From CAWAMD01 sp963783045 (GTDB lineage: Bacteria; Actinomycetota; Nitriliruptoria; Nitriliruptorales; Nitriliruptoraceae), in assembly GCA_963783045.1 (NCBI GenBank), contig CAWAMD010000005.1, positions 558,001-622,000 on the forward strand: a stretch of 64,000 nt of DNA. The letters are read 5' to 3'. Position 1 is the stretch's first letter. Every line of letters starts with the position of its first letter. Shown here one piece after another: positions 9,040 to 18,038 of the stretch. The position numbers were made by a program, and so were the translations under genes. The notes under the pieces were generated by a model, which did not search any database, was not told the DNA's origin, and saw nothing but the letters and a program-made list of their open reading frames with translations.

Positions 9040-10143
9040 ATGGGCGACGTGATGATCCGCCTCGAGGAGGCCACCAAGGTCTTCCCTGGGACGGAACAGC
9101 CGGCCGTGGACGGGCTGAGCCTCGAGGTCCCCGAGGGCGAGATCGTCGTGCTCGTCGGCCCGTCCGGGTGCGGGAAGACGACCACGCTGAAGATGATCAA
9201 CCGGCTCGTCGAGCCGACCTCGGGCCGGATCGTGGTGGCCGGGACCGACATCCGCGAGCAGGCCCCGCACGAGCTGCGCCGCGGCATCGGCTACGTGATC
9301 CAGCAGACGGGCCTGTTCCCGCACAAGACGATCGCTCAGAACATCGCCACGGTGCCGCAGCTGCTCGGCTGGGACCGCCGACGGGTCACCGAACGGGTGG
9401 ACGAGCTCGTGGACCTCATGGGCCTCGACGCCCAGATGAAGGACCGCTACCCGGCCGAGCTGTCGGGCGGTCAGCGGCAGCGGGTCGGGGTCGCCCGGGC
9501 CCTGGCGGCCGACCCGCCGGTGCTGCTCATGGACGAGCCCTTCGGAGCCGTCGACCCGATCGTTCGCTCCCGGCTGCAAGCGGAGCTGCTGCGGCTCCAG
9601 GAGCAGGTGCAGAAGACGATCGTGTTCGTGACCCACGACATCGACGAGGCGGTCTTCCTCGGCGACCGCATCGCGATCCTGGACGTGGGCGGGATCCTGG
9701 CCCAGTACGGGACCCCCAGCGAGATCCTGTCGTCGCCGGCCAGCCCCTTCGTGGAGGACTTCCTCGGCAGCGAGCGCGGGCTGAAGCGGCTCTCGCTCAT
9801 CCCGGTGAGCGAGGTCGAGCTCGCCCCGGGTCCCGTCGTCGACCGGTCGGCGTCCGTCGACGAGGCCAAGGATGTCATGGCGCGCCACGGCGTCGACTGG
9901 GTCGGGATCCTCGACGGCCAACGGATGCTCGGCTGGGCATGGGGCTCGGAGCTCGAGCCCGGACGGACCGTCGGCGTCACCGAGCCGCGCGACTTCCGTG
10001 TCTTCATCGAGTCGTCGTCGAGCCTGCGCACGGCGCTCGACGCGATCGTGAACACCCGCAACCAGGTGGCGGTCGTCTACGACGACTCCGTCTACCAGGG
10101 GATGCTCTTCATCGACCGCATCAGCGCCGAGCTGACCCGATGA
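9040..10143 (+). CDS. opuCA: Osmoprotectant ABC transporter ATP-binding subunit (OpuCA/ProV-like)
   Basis: 367 residues. Walker A is GPSGCGKTT near residue 40, the signature is LSGGQRQRVGVARALA near 147, and Walker B is VLLMDEPFGAVDP. The quaternary-amine-transporter form is recognised by GYVIQQTGLFPHKTIAQNIATVP and by a C-terminal extension with CBS-like repeats (SVDEAKDVMARHGVDWVGIL onward), which in this family senses ionic strength. It energises uptake of glycine betaine, choline or carnitine. First gene of a four-gene operon; the TGA overlaps the next ATG (10140-10143). Confidence 0.93.
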   Translation: MGDVMIRLEEATKVFPGTEQPAVDGLSLEVPEGEIVVLVGPSGCGKTTTLKMINRLVEPTSGRIVVAGTDIREQAPHELRRGIGYVIQQTGLFPHKTIAQNIATVPQLLGWDRRRVTERVDELVDLMGLDAQMKDRYPAELSGGQRQRVGVARALAADPPVLLMDEPFGAVDPIVRSRLQAELLRLQEQVQKTIVFVTHDIDEAVFLGDRIAILDVGGILAQYGTPSEILSSPASPFVEDFLGSERGLKRLSLIPVSEVELAPGPVVDRSASVDEAKDVMARHGVDWVGILDGQRMLGWAWGSELEPGRTVGVTEPRDFRVFIESSSSLRTALDAIVNTRNQVAVVYDDSVYQGMLFIDRISAELTR

Positions 10144-10856
10144 CGGCCACAGCGGGGGCGCTGACGCATGCGTCGGTCCCGCTCGCCCAGAGCCTCATCG
10201 AGTGGCGAATCGACTGGTCGTGGATCGGCCGCCACGGCGGCGACATCTGGACACAGCTCGTCCAGCACGTCACCTACGTCGCGGTCGCCATCGGGGTCGG
10301 GGCGGCCATCTCGGCGGTCCTGTCGGTGATCGCCTTCCGGCACCGCCGGCTGCGCCGGCTGATCACCGGCACGGCCGGCGTGATCTACACGATCCCGAGC
10401 TTCGCGCTGATCCTGCTGCTCGTCCCGTTCACCGGGCTGACGGCCACCACGATCGTGATCCCGCTGATCCTCTACACGCTGCTCGCCCTGATCCGCAACA
10501 CGGTCGCCGGCCTCGAGGGTGTGCCGGCGGACGTGCGCGAAGCGGCGATCGGCATGGGCTACACCCGGACCCGCCTGCTCCGCGAGGTGGAGTTCCCGTT
10601 GGCGCTGCCGGTCGTCATCGCCGGGCTGCGGATCGCGACGGTGACCACCGTCGGCATGGTCACGATCGGCGGGTTCCTCGGCGGCGGTCTCGGCGGCCTC
10701 GGGACGTTCATCTTCGACGGGCTGCGTCGGTTCTTCCTGACCCCGCTGCTCGTCGGGGCGGTCGGCACCTTCATCCTCGCGATGCTCCTCGACGGCCTGC
10801 TGCTGCTGCTCGAACGTGCCCTCACCCCGTGGTCGCGACGCGGGAGCACCGCCTGA
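10140..10856 (+). CDS. opuCB: Osmoprotectant ABC transporter permease 1
   Basis: 238 residues. An integral membrane permease of the MetI-like fold with about six hydrophobic segments. The coupling loop EAAIGMGYTRTRLLREVEFPLALPVVIAGLR carries the EAA motif contacting the ATPase. GVIYTIPSFALILLLVP is characteristic of OpuCB/ProW-type subunits. ATG overlaps the ATPase stop by ATGA, and its own TGA shares one base with the next start (TGATG). Confidence 0.92.
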   Translation: MTATAGALTHASVPLAQSLIEWRIDWSWIGRHGGDIWTQLVQHVTYVAVAIGVGAAISAVLSVIAFRHRRLRRLITGTAGVIYTIPSFALILLLVPFTGLTATTIVIPLILYTLLALIRNTVAGLEGVPADVREAAIGMGYTRTRLLREVEFPLALPVVIAGLRIATVTTVGMVTIGGFLGGGLGGLGTFIFDGLRRFFLTPLLVGAVGTFILAMLLDGLLLLLERALTPWSRRGSTA

Positions 10857-11572
10857 TGGGCATCTTCGGCGACGCACTGACCTGGCTGACGACCGCCGCG
10901 AACTGGACCGGCAGTGGCGGGATCCTCGCCCGGATCTGGGAGCACGTCCTGCTCTCGGCCGTCCCGGTCGCCGCCGCGGTCGCGGTTGCGGTCCCGGCCG
11001 GCGCCGCTCTCGGTCACTGGCGGCGCGGGGCGCTCATCGGCGGGGCCATCGCGAACGTCGGCCGCGCGGTGCCGACCCTCGCCCTGCTCGTCCTCGGGCT
11101 GCTGATCTCCCTGCGGGTGGGGCTCGGGCTCGGCTACTGGCCGTCGGTGCTCGCCTTCTTCGCGCTGGCGCTGCACCCCATCTTCACGAACTCGTACACG
11201 GCCGTGCGGGAGGTCGACCGGGCGACCGTCGAGGCCGCACGCGGCATGGGGATGACGGAGCGGGAGATCCTCGCCGGCGTCGAGCTGCCCGTGTCCGTCC
11301 CGGTCATCCTCGCCGCCGTGCGCGTGGCCGCGGTGCAGGTCGTCGCCACCGCTCCCCTGGCCGCGCTCATCGCCGGAGGTGGGCTCGGGCGGCCCATCGT
11401 GGACGGGTTCCAGTCGCAGCAGTACGGCAAGATGATCGGCGGCATCGTCCTCGTGGCACTGGCCGCCGTGGTCACCGAGACGCTGTTCGACCTCGCCGAG
11501 AAGGTCGTCGTACCGACCGGGCTGCAGCGCGCCGAGCGTGCCGAGGTTGCGGCGACCGGCCGCGCCGTCTAG
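10856..11572 (+). CDS. opuCD: Osmoprotectant ABC transporter permease 2
   Basis: 238 residues, the second membrane subunit of the same transporter. It shows NVGRAVPTLALLVLGL, the EAA loop EAARGMGMTEREILAGVELPVSVP and IAGGGLGRPIVDGF, the usual OpuCD/ProZ features. The start ATG at 10856 shares a base with the stop of permease 1. The two permeases are the same length and clearly paralogous, forming the heterodimeric channel. Confidence 0.92.
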   Translation: MGIFGDALTWLTTAANWTGSGGILARIWEHVLLSAVPVAAAVAVAVPAGAALGHWRRGALIGGAIANVGRAVPTLALLVLGLLISLRVGLGLGYWPSVLAFFALALHPIFTNSYTAVREVDRATVEAARGMGMTEREILAGVELPVSVPVILAAVRVAAVQVVATAPLAALIAGGGLGRPIVDGFQSQQYGKMIGGIVLVALAAVVTETLFDLAEKVVVPTGLQRAERAEVAATGRAV

Positions 11573-11634
11573 TGGAATACCAGCGGACCACACATCCGGC
11601 CGAGGGCCGCGGGGCCCACGACAAGGAGCAGCAC

Positions 11635-12624
11635 ATGCGCAGGACAGCACGCACGTTCGCGCTCGGCGCGATGGTCGCCGCGCTCGCCATGGTGGCAGCC
11701 GCGTGTGGCGGCGGCGACGGCGGCGGGTCGGGCGGCCAGGCGAGCGAGGGGGCGAGCCCGTCCGCGTCGGGAAGCCAGGGTGCTGCACCCGGCGACGGCC
11801 CCACCATCACGGTCGGGTCGTTCAACTTCCCGGAGAGCAACGTCCTCGCCGAGATCTACGGTCAGGCGCTGCGCAACGCGGGCTACTCCGTCGAGATCAA
11901 GCACGACATCGGCTCCCGCGAGGTCACGCAGCCAGCGCTCACCCGGGGCGACATCGACTTCATCCCGGAGTACACGGGCAACGCCCTGCGCTTCCAGAAG
12001 CAGGGTGAGGACATCACCGAACGGGACCCGCAGAAGGTCGACGACGACCTGCAGCAGGCCTACCAGGACGAGAACATCACCGCGCTGCAGATGTCCGACG
12101 CCCAGGACGTGGACGCCCTCGCGGTCACCCAGGAGACGGCGAACCAGTACGACCTGAAGAAGGTGAGCGACCTGCAGGGCGTCGCCGACCAGATGGTCTT
12201 CGGCGGCGGTCCCGAGTGCGAGGATCGGCTGTCCTGCTTCAAGGGCTACGAGCAGACCTACGACCTGAACTTCAAGTCGTTCAAGTCGCTCGACACCGCC
12301 GGGCCCATCACCGTCGCGGCGCTGAAGTCCGGGGAGGTCGACGTGGCCAACCTCTTCAGCACGCAGGGGGTCATCGAGGCGAACAACTTCGTCGTCCTCG
12401 AGGACGACAAGAACCTCCAGCTCCCCCAGAACATCGTCCCGGTCGTGAGCAACGAGATCGTCGACGCCTACGGGCAGGACTTCAAGGACCTCGTGAACTC
12501 GGTGACGGAGCAGCTGACCACCGACGGGCTGACCCAGCTGAACAAGCGGGTCGAGGTCGACAAGGACGACGCGTCGGCGGCCGCGAAGGACTGGCTCGCC
12601 GAGCACGACTTCGGCCAGGGCTGA
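11635..12624 (+). CDS. opuCC: Osmoprotectant ABC transporter substrate-binding lipoprotein
   Basis: 329 residues. AAGGAG (11622-11627) sets the ATG at 11635. A lipoprotein signal ends at VAAAC (lipobox, Cys about 23), followed by a Gly/Ser-rich tether. TVGSFNFPESNVLAEIYGQAL, SREVTQPALTRGDIDFIPEYTGNAL and VVSNEIVDAYGQDF are the signature segments of the glycine betaine/choline-binding (OpuAC/OpuCC) family. It captures the osmolyte outside the membrane and delivers it to the two permeases encoded just upstream. It is the last gene of the operon, before a strong terminator. Confidence 0.93.
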   Translation: MRRTARTFALGAMVAALAMVAAACGGGDGGGSGGQASEGASPSASGSQGAAPGDGPTITVGSFNFPESNVLAEIYGQALRNAGYSVEIKHDIGSREVTQPALTRGDIDFIPEYTGNALRFQKQGEDITERDPQKVDDDLQQAYQDENITALQMSDAQDVDALAVTQETANQYDLKKVSDLQGVADQMVFGGGPECEDRLSCFKGYEQTYDLNFKSFKSLDTAGPITVAALKSGEVDVANLFSTQGVIEANNFVVLEDDKNLQLPQNIVPVVSNEIVDAYGQDFKDLVNSVTEQLTTDGLTQLNKRVEVDKDDASAAAKDWLAEHDFGQG

Positions 12625-12651
12625 CGGTCGGCGGCGCCGCCGACCGAGATA

Positions 12652-12693
12652 CGTGAACGCTTCACCCGGGAAAAGCCGGGTGAAGCGTTCACG
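12652..12693. terminator. Bidirectional hairpin terminator, 18-bp perfect stem
   Basis: An 18-bp perfect inverted repeat (arms 12652-12669 and 12676-12693) with loop GAAAAG lies between the convergent opuCC (+) and diiron-protein (-) genes. CCCGG/CCGGG closes the loop. There is no clear U-run on either side, as is common in GC-rich actinobacteria. The position and symmetry fit a shared terminator. Confidence 0.85.
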
Positions 12694-12707
12694 CTTCCTG
12701 CGGGCGG

Positions 12708-13826
12708 CTACTCGCTGCCGGCGGTGATCGTCTCGGCGAGCTGGGCGCCGCGGCCCGTCGCGTCGGCCGGCCGGCCCTCGCGCCGGGCCGCGATCATCGC
12801 CTCCATCTCCTCGGCGATCTGCTGGTCGGACTCGGACAGCTCGTCGAGGTCGACGTCCTGCATCTCGAGCACGCCCATGTCGGCGAAGGCGCGCTGCACC
12901 TTCGGGCCCCACAGCCCGATGTCCTTCACGGTCGGCACGACCCGGCTGAACAGCGCCTTGCGGAACAGCGAGTACATCTGCGCCTGGTTGACGTAGGAGA
13001 CGCACTCGTCGACGTCGAACCCGAGGTTCTCCCAGACCTCCTCGGCGAGGAACCGGTCCTTGAGCAGGTAGCTCGCCTCGACGACGAACTCCTCGCGCTC
13101 GTCGCGCTCCGCCTCGCTCAGCTCGGCGTAGGCGTCCTTCAGGGCCAGCCGGCCGAAGGCGACGTGCCGGGCCTCGTCCTGCATGACGTAGGCGTTCAGC
13201 GACTGCGACAGCGGGTGGTTCGTGTAGTCACGGATCATCGAGAACGCCGCCAGCGCCACCCCCTCGATCATCACCTGCATGCCGAGGTAGGTGAAGTCCC
13301 AGCGCGAGTCGGTGATGGTCTGGTCGAGCAGCGTCGCGAGGTGCGGGTTGATCGGGTAGGCGAGCTCGAGCTTCTCGTTGAGGAACTTCGCGTAGGCCTC
13401 GACGTGCCGGGCCTCGTCCATCGTCTGGGTGGCGGCGTAGAACTTCGAGTCCATGTCCGGGACGGTCTCGACGATCTTCGCCGAGCAGATCAGCGCCCCC
13501 TGCTCACCGTGCAGGAACTGCGAGTTCAGCCACGCCGACATGTGCCGGCGGACCTCGTCCTTCTCGTCACGCGAGAGTCCCTCCCAGGTCGGCGAGCCGT
13601 AGATCGCGACGTACTCGTCGGGCATGACGTCCTGGTCCGACGGGTCGATGTCGTGCTCCCACGGGATCCGGTACTGGGCGTTCCACTGCTTGTCCTTGCC
13701 CTTCTCGTACAGGTTCAGCAGCCGGTGTCGACCCTCGTCGTACTCCCAGTTGAAGGTCGCCTCGGTGGTGTTGGGGACCTTCCACTTCGTGGTCTCGACG
13801 GGCAGTGCGTAGCGGTGCGTGCTCAC
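12708..13826 (-). CDS. Ferritin-like diiron protein (RNR R2-like fold)
   Basis: 372 residues, GTG start preceded by a GGGAGAGGGAG-type site. Two copies of a diiron-ligand pair are visible: Glu in LHGEQGALICSAK with MDEARHVEAY (around residues 115-150), and Glu in MQVMIEGVALAAF with MQDEARHVAFGRL (around 200-235). This two-fold E...DEARH pattern is that of ribonucleotide reductase R2-like oxidases and oxygenases and AurF-like N-oxygenases. The reaction is unknown, but an oxygen-activating diiron site is expected. The TetR gene lies 77 bp upstream on the same strand, so the pair is probably co-transcribed and co-regulated. Confidence 0.82.
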   Translation of the reverse strand: MSTHRYALPVETTKWKVPNTTEATFNWEYDEGRHRLLNLYEKGKDKQWNAQYRIPWEHDIDPSDQDVMPDEYVAIYGSPTWEGLSRDEKDEVRRHMSAWLNSQFLHGEQGALICSAKIVETVPDMDSKFYAATQTMDEARHVEAYAKFLNEKLELAYPINPHLATLLDQTITDSRWDFTYLGMQVMIEGVALAAFSMIRDYTNHPLSQSLNAYVMQDEARHVAFGRLALKDAYAELSEAERDEREEFVVEASYLLKDRFLAEEVWENLGFDVDECVSYVNQAQMYSLFRKALFSRVVPTVKDIGLWGPKVQRAFADMGVLEMQDVDLDELSESDQQIAEEMEAMIAARREGRPADATGRGAQLAETITAGSE

Positions 13827-13903
13827 AGGTGGCTTCTCCCTCTCCCGGTGGCCCGTGCGTGCAGTGTCTCGGCCGTCACACGGCCGAGCGGTGGTGAATG
13901 GTG

Positions 13904-14482
13904 CTAGACCGGCCCACCGCCGTCGGAGTCCCCCTTGACCCCGTTGGCGACCAGGTCGGCGAGTCCCGCCGCGACGTCGTCGATCGACGCATCCGACGGG
14001 CTGATGGCGTAGCTGACGATGAGGCGGGTGGCCGCCTCGGAGACGAGCTCGAGCTCCGGGGCGCTGAGCCCCGGCACCCAGCGTGCCAGCAGACGCGCGA
14101 CCACGGGCCGCGCCGCCGACAGGACCGGACCGTGCCCGGTCGTGAGGAAGGGCAGCAGCGACTCGGGCTCGGTGGCGAGCAGCCGGTCGAGGAGCGGGTG
14201 CTCACGGGCGGCCCGCAGCGCCTCACCGAAGGCCGCCTCGAGCGCCGGGCGGAACTCCTCGTGGCGCTCGGCGGACGCGACCATCCGCGCGATGAAGGCG
14301 TCCTCCTCGCGCAGGATCGCGGCCGACACGAGCGCGTCCCGGTTGCCGAAGTACCGGTACACGGTCTGACGCGAGACGCCGGCTTCCTGCGCCACGTCCT
14401 CGAGCGACAGCCGTGCCAGCCCGTGCGTGCTCATGGCACGGATGGCGGCGTCGAGGATGCGCGTACGGGTGCCCTCGGCCAT
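13904..14482 (-). CDS. TetR-family transcriptional regulator
   Basis: 192 residues from the ATG at 14482; an upstream extension exists but runs through the predicted promoter. The N-terminal DNA-binding domain is clear: TRTRILDAAIRAMSTHGLARLSLEDVAQEAGVSRQTVYRYFGNRDALVSAAI. The helical ligand-binding half ends LVANGVKGDSDGGGPV. A promoter (14538-14566) with a small palindrome in its spacer lies upstream, which suggests autoregulation. It likely controls the downstream diiron gene. The ligand is unknown. Confidence 0.92.
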   Translation of the reverse strand: MAEGTRTRILDAAIRAMSTHGLARLSLEDVAQEAGVSRQTVYRYFGNRDALVSAAILREEDAFIARMVASAERHEEFRPALEAAFGEALRAAREHPLLDRLLATEPESLLPFLTTGHGPVLSAARPVVARLLARWVPGLSAPELELVSEAATRLIVSYAISPSDASIDDVAAGLADLVANGVKGDSDGGGPV

Positions 14483-14537
14483 GGGTCGTGGTGTTCCTCG
14501 CGTCTGGGTCGGACGGCTGCTGCTCGATCGCGTGACG

Positions 14538-14566
14538 ACAGTACGCCTCGTGTAACACCGTTTCAA
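14538..14566 (-). promoter_or_regulatory. Promoter of the TetR/diiron operon with internal palindrome
   Basis: On the minus strand, TTGAAA (14566-14561) and TACTGT (14543-14538) are separated by exactly 17 bp, about 55 bp upstream of the TetR ATG. The spacer contains GTGTTACAC (14550-14558), a 9-bp palindrome. A repressor bound there would block polymerase, so it is a candidate autoregulatory TetR operator. Confidence 0.55.
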
Positions 14567-14716
14567 GGGCTGACCCGGCGCGGGCTCAAACGGACCGATG
14601 AGCCGGGGCGATCACGCAGGGCAGACGGACGACCACCGATACGCTTCCTCGCACAGTGCATCGACGCGCATCGACGGAAGGCGACACCGGGTGGACGCGA
14701 CGATCCGGACGGCCGC

Positions 14717-15190
14717 ATGAGCGCCTCGACGACTCCCGCCACGCCCGACGCCCTCGCGGACGTTGTGCGCGGGACCTTCGGGGACCTCAGCGGCGAGACC
14801 CGTCACGCGATCGTCGTCCTCCTGCAATGCGTGAGCACGGGGCAACCGGTCGCACGCGTGGTCGTCGAGGGTGACGACGACCCGCTCCTCGGACCGGGCC
14901 TGGAGCAGGTCATCGCGAGCATTCCGCCGGTGCGCACCCGCGAGCTCGTCGACCGGGCGAAGGACAACCTCGGCATGGTCACGGCGCTGCGCGCCCAGTA
15001 CCGGCGCGCGCCCGGGCTGGCGCAGGGCGCCATCGAACGGGCCTGCGCCACGGGCCTGTGGACCGCCGGCCTCCCCCGACAGGACGCGGCCCCGGTCGCG
15101 CGGACCCTGCTGCGCCTCGACCGCGACGACTGGGAGCGCCTCGCGGACGCGCTCTCCGACATCGACCGTCAGCTCCCGGCCGCCAGCTGA
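14717..15190 (+). CDS. Hypothetical protein, 157 residues
   Basis: Not recognised. The reading frame is open much further upstream, but ATG 14717 (MSASTTPATPDAL) is the first start compatible with the TetR promoter on the other strand. No strong ribosome-binding site is seen. The protein is mixed alpha/beta in appearance and acidic. Segments such as HAIVVLLQCVSTGQPVARVV and RAPGLAQGAIERACATGLW have codon use typical of the window, with third positions nearly all G/C. It sits alone between divergent TetR and convergent Fur, with only 17 bp to the Fur stop. Confidence 0.6.
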   Translation: MSASTTPATPDALADVVRGTFGDLSGETRHAIVVLLQCVSTGQPVARVVVEGDDDPLLGPGLEQVIASIPPVRTRELVDRAKDNLGMVTALRAQYRRAPGLAQGAIERACATGLWTAGLPRQDAAPVARTLLRLDRDDWERLADALSDIDRQLPAAS

Positions 15191-15207
15191 CGAGCTCGCG
15201 GTGGCTG

Positions 15208-15636
15208 TCAGCGCTGCCGGCAGCGAGCGCAGAGACCGGTGACCACGAGCTCGACGCTCCTCGGCTCGAAGTCGTGCCCGTCCCGCAGGTGCGCGGCGAT
15301 CTCCCCGACGAGATTGCCGACATGGTGGGCGACCGACCCGCACCGCTCGCAGACGAGATGGAAGTGCTCGTCGGGGTGTGCGAGCTCCCAGGTCGACGCA
15401 TCGGCGTCCCCGAGCCGGGACTCCCGCACGATGTCGAGGTCCTGCAGCACGGCCAGCGCACGGTAGACGGAGGCGAGGTTCAGGTCGCCCCGCTCCTGTA
15501 CCCGCGCGGCGATCTCCTCGGCCGTGAGGTGGCTGCCGGACTCGCGCAGCACCTCCCAGACGAGCCGGCGCTGCGGCGTCACCCGGTACCCGTTCGCCCG
15601 GAGCGCGGTCACGAGGCTGTTGCTGTCGTCGACCAT
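15208..15636 (-). CDS. Fur-family metalloregulator
   Basis: 142 residues. The winged-helix half reads VTPQRRLVWEVLRESGSHLTAEEIA, then SVYRALAVLQDLDIVRE. The metal-binding half has HPDEHFHLVCERCGSVAHH and ends LCARCRQR, so both CxxC pairs of the structural zinc site are present. HFHLVC is a conserved regulatory-site segment. Whether it responds to iron, zinc, nickel or peroxide cannot be told from the sequence alone. It is divergent from pepA with about 116 bp between them; no clear Fur/Zur box was found there. Confidence 0.9.
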   Translation of the reverse strand: MVDDSNSLVTALRANGYRVTPQRRLVWEVLRESGSHLTAEEIAARVQERGDLNLASVYRALAVLQDLDIVRESRLGDADASTWELAHPDEHFHLVCERCGSVAHHVGNLVGEIAAHLRDGHDFEPRSVELVVTGLCARCRQR

Positions 15637-15752
15637 GGCCCAAGGCTAGCGCGCGTCCGGCCCCGGACCGGGCCGTCGGCCGGCCGCGGGCACCGAACGC
15701 GGGCGGCCTCCCGCGTAGGCTGGGCCCGCACCGAACACGAAGGACGAACCCG

Positions 15753-17231
15753 GTGGGTCAGCTCCCCGATATCCGCGTCACCGTGGACGACGCTCTCGAG
15801 CAGGAGGTCGACGCGCTCGTCGTGCCCGTCTTCCGGGGCGGGATCGAAGCGCCGGGCGCCGAGGCGGCGCTCGCCGCGCTCGGGCTCGACGAGGTGCCCC
15901 GCGAGGAGGGCTTCCGCGGCAAGCTCGGCGAGATCCTGCACCTCGCGGCGCCCGGCCTGCCATGCCGCCGGCTGACGCTGGTCGGTCTCGGGCGCATGGA
16001 CGAGCTCGACGACGAGACCGTGCGTCGCGCCGCCGGCGCGGCCACCCGCGCGCTGGCCGAGAGCGCCACGACGATCGCGACGACCATCCCGATGGTGAAT
16101 CCCGGCCGCTCGTCGGTCCGCGCCGCTGCCGAGGGCGCCCTGCTCGGGGCCTACCGCTACACCGCCAAGCAGTCGGACCCCTCCCCCACCACCCTGCGGG
16201 AGGTCCGGCTCGTCGTCCCCTCGTCGCTCGAGCACGACGCGGTTGCGGCCGTGCAGCGGGCCGGCATCCACGCCCGGGCGCAGTGTGTGGCCCGCGACCT
16301 CGTCAACACGCCCGCGAAGGACCAGTCGCCCGAGGACTTCTGCCGTCAGGCGACGCAGCTCCTCGGTGACCGCGTCAACGTCGAGACGTGGGACACCGAC
16401 CGGCTCCGGGCCGAGCGGTGCGGCGGCATCCTCGCCGTGGGGCAGGGTTCCGCGCGCCCGCCCCGCCTGCTCGTGCTGCGCTACCGCCCGCCCCGCCCGA
16501 TCGCGAGCATCGCCCTGGTCGGCAAGGGGATCGTCTTCGACGCCGGCGGCCTCTCGCTGAAGCGTCCCCACACGATCATGACCTCCATGAAGGACGACAT
16601 GGGCGGCGCCGCAGCGGTCGTCGGCGTCATGAGCGCGATGGCGGCCCTCGACCTGCACGTCGAGGTCACCGGCCTCTGCGCCCTTGCCGAGAACATGCCC
16701 TCCGGCGAGGCACAGCGTCCGGGGGACGTGTTCACGGCCCGCAACGGGAAGACCGTCGAGGTGCTGAACACCGACGCCGAGGGCCGGCTCGCGCTCGCCG
16801 ACGCGCTCAGCTACGCGGTCGAGGCCGACCTCGACGCGGTCATCAACGTCGCGACGCTCACGGGCGCCGCCATGCACGCCGTGGGGAAGCGCGCGACCGG
16901 CGCGTTCGGCAACGACGACGACCTGCTGGAGGCGGTGCTGCACGCCGCCGACGAGGCCGGCGAGGCGACCTGGCACCTCCCCCTCTGGGAGGATCTGCGC
17001 GAGAACCTGGACTCGGACGTGGCCGACCTGAACAACCTCGGACGAGGCGACAACGGCGGGGCGACGATCGCGGCGCTGTTCCTGCGGGAGTTCGTCGACG
17101 ACGTGCCGTGGGTCCACCTCGACATCGCCGGCGCGGCCTGGGGCGAACAGGCGCGCTACCACCTCCCGAAGCAGGGCACGGGCACGGCGGTGCGGACGCT
17201 GCTGCGGTGGCTGGAGCAGACGGTCGGCTAG
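15753..17231 (+). CDS. pepA: Leucyl aminopeptidase (M17, PepA)
   Basis: 492 residues, GTG start with GAAGGA nearby upstream. The C-terminal catalytic domain is complete: GKGIVFDAGGLSLK with metal-binding Lys and Asp, SMKDDMGGAAAV, ENMPSGEAQRPGDVF, NTDAEGRLALADAL, and DIAGAAWGEQARYHLPKQGTG. The N-terminal domain is the usual macro-like fold. It removes N-terminal residues from peptides in the cytoplasm using two metal ions. In some bacteria PepA is also the accessory DNA-binding protein for Xer recombination; nothing in the sequence tests that here. Confidence 0.95.
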   Translation: MGQLPDIRVTVDDALEQEVDALVVPVFRGGIEAPGAEAALAALGLDEVPREEGFRGKLGEILHLAAPGLPCRRLTLVGLGRMDELDDETVRRAAGAATRALAESATTIATTIPMVNPGRSSVRAAAEGALLGAYRYTAKQSDPSPTTLREVRLVVPSSLEHDAVAAVQRAGIHARAQCVARDLVNTPAKDQSPEDFCRQATQLLGDRVNVETWDTDRLRAERCGGILAVGQGSARPPRLLVLRYRPPRPIASIALVGKGIVFDAGGLSLKRPHTIMTSMKDDMGGAAAVVGVMSAMAALDLHVEVTGLCALAENMPSGEAQRPGDVFTARNGKTVEVLNTDAEGRLALADALSYAVEADLDAVINVATLTGAAMHAVGKRATGAFGNDDDLLEAVLHAADEAGEATWHLPLWEDLRENLDSDVADLNNLGRGDNGGATIAALFLREFVDDVPWVHLDIAGAAWGEQARYHLPKQGTGTAVRTLLRWLEQTVG

Positions 17232-17234
17232 TGG

Positions 17235-17888
17235 TCAGAGCTCGGCCCGGAGCGCCGACAGGCGGGCCGCGACCCGTGCCTGCTGGTCCTCGGGCGCCGT
17301 GACGAGTCCCCAGCCGGCGGGCGCAGGCCACGCCTCGGCCCGGGGGGGCTCGGGCACGTCGGGGCGCTCGTCGCCGGACGCGACGGTGCGCCGCAGCGTC
17401 GTGAGCGCCTGCGTGATGGCGGGGTCGGGGCGCGCGCTCCGGCCCCGTCGGCTCCGCTCGCTGAGCGCCTCGAGCCGGTCGGCGCGCCGGCGGGCGTCCT
17501 CGACGACGGCGGCGCGCGCCTGGATGGTGGCGCGGCGGGCCGCCTGCAGCCGTCGGTGACGGTCGGCCACGGCGGCCTCGGCGGCCATGAGGGCCGTGAC
17601 CCGCTCCGCGAGGGGCGACGGGATCGCCGCCGTGACGGCCGTGCCGCCGGCCGGGGGCCCGTCGGTGGTCAGCGTCCGCGTGGGGCGCTCGGACGCCGGC
17701 GCCTCGGCACCGACCGTACGCACGGCGGCGACCGCGGCGGCGTGGGCATCGTCTCGTGCCTCCTCGGCCGCGGCGAGTCGCCGCTCGGCCTCGGATTCCT
17801 CGGCCGCGACCGCGTCGGCGAGGGCAGCGAGGCGCTGGTTCTCGGCCACGGCATCACCGCCGGCGCGCGCGAGTCGGGTCTGGTCCAT
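17235..17888 (-). CDS. Ala/Arg-rich coiled-coil protein of unknown function
   Basis: 217 residues from the ATG at 17888, supported by GGGAG eight bases upstream. Long helical, heptad-like stretches rich in Ala, Glu and Arg (about residues 10-60 and 95-150) flank a Pro/Gly/Thr-rich middle. No catalytic motif, signal peptide or membrane segment is visible. The name reflects appearance only. The stop lies 3 bp from the convergent pepA stop. The 326 bp upstream contain no gene but carry a 43-bp direct repeat. Confidence 0.6.
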   Translation of the reverse strand: MDQTRLARAGGDAVAENQRLAALADAVAAEESEAERRLAAAEEARDDAHAAAVAAVRTVGAEAPASERPTRTLTTDGPPAGGTAVTAAIPSPLAERVTALMAAEAAVADRHRRLQAARRATIQARAAVVEDARRRADRLEALSERSRRGRSARPDPAITQALTTLRRTVASGDERPDVPEPPRAEAWPAPAGWGLVTAPEDQQARVAARLSALRAEL

Positions 17889-18038
17889 GGCTGCTCCCCT
17901 GCTCGCCGGCGGATTCCTCTTCCGAACGATACGGGGTGGGGCGCGGCCGCGGGCAACCTGGGGGTCACGCGAACTGCACGCGGTCGCCCGACCACGAGCA
18001 TCGGTCGGGGCGTCGACTGACCGATGCCCTCGCGACTG

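Noticed and set aside
15637..15752. Fur box between fur and pepA
   Set aside because: The gap is GC-rich with small GGCC palindromes only; nothing like a Fur, Zur or PerR box.
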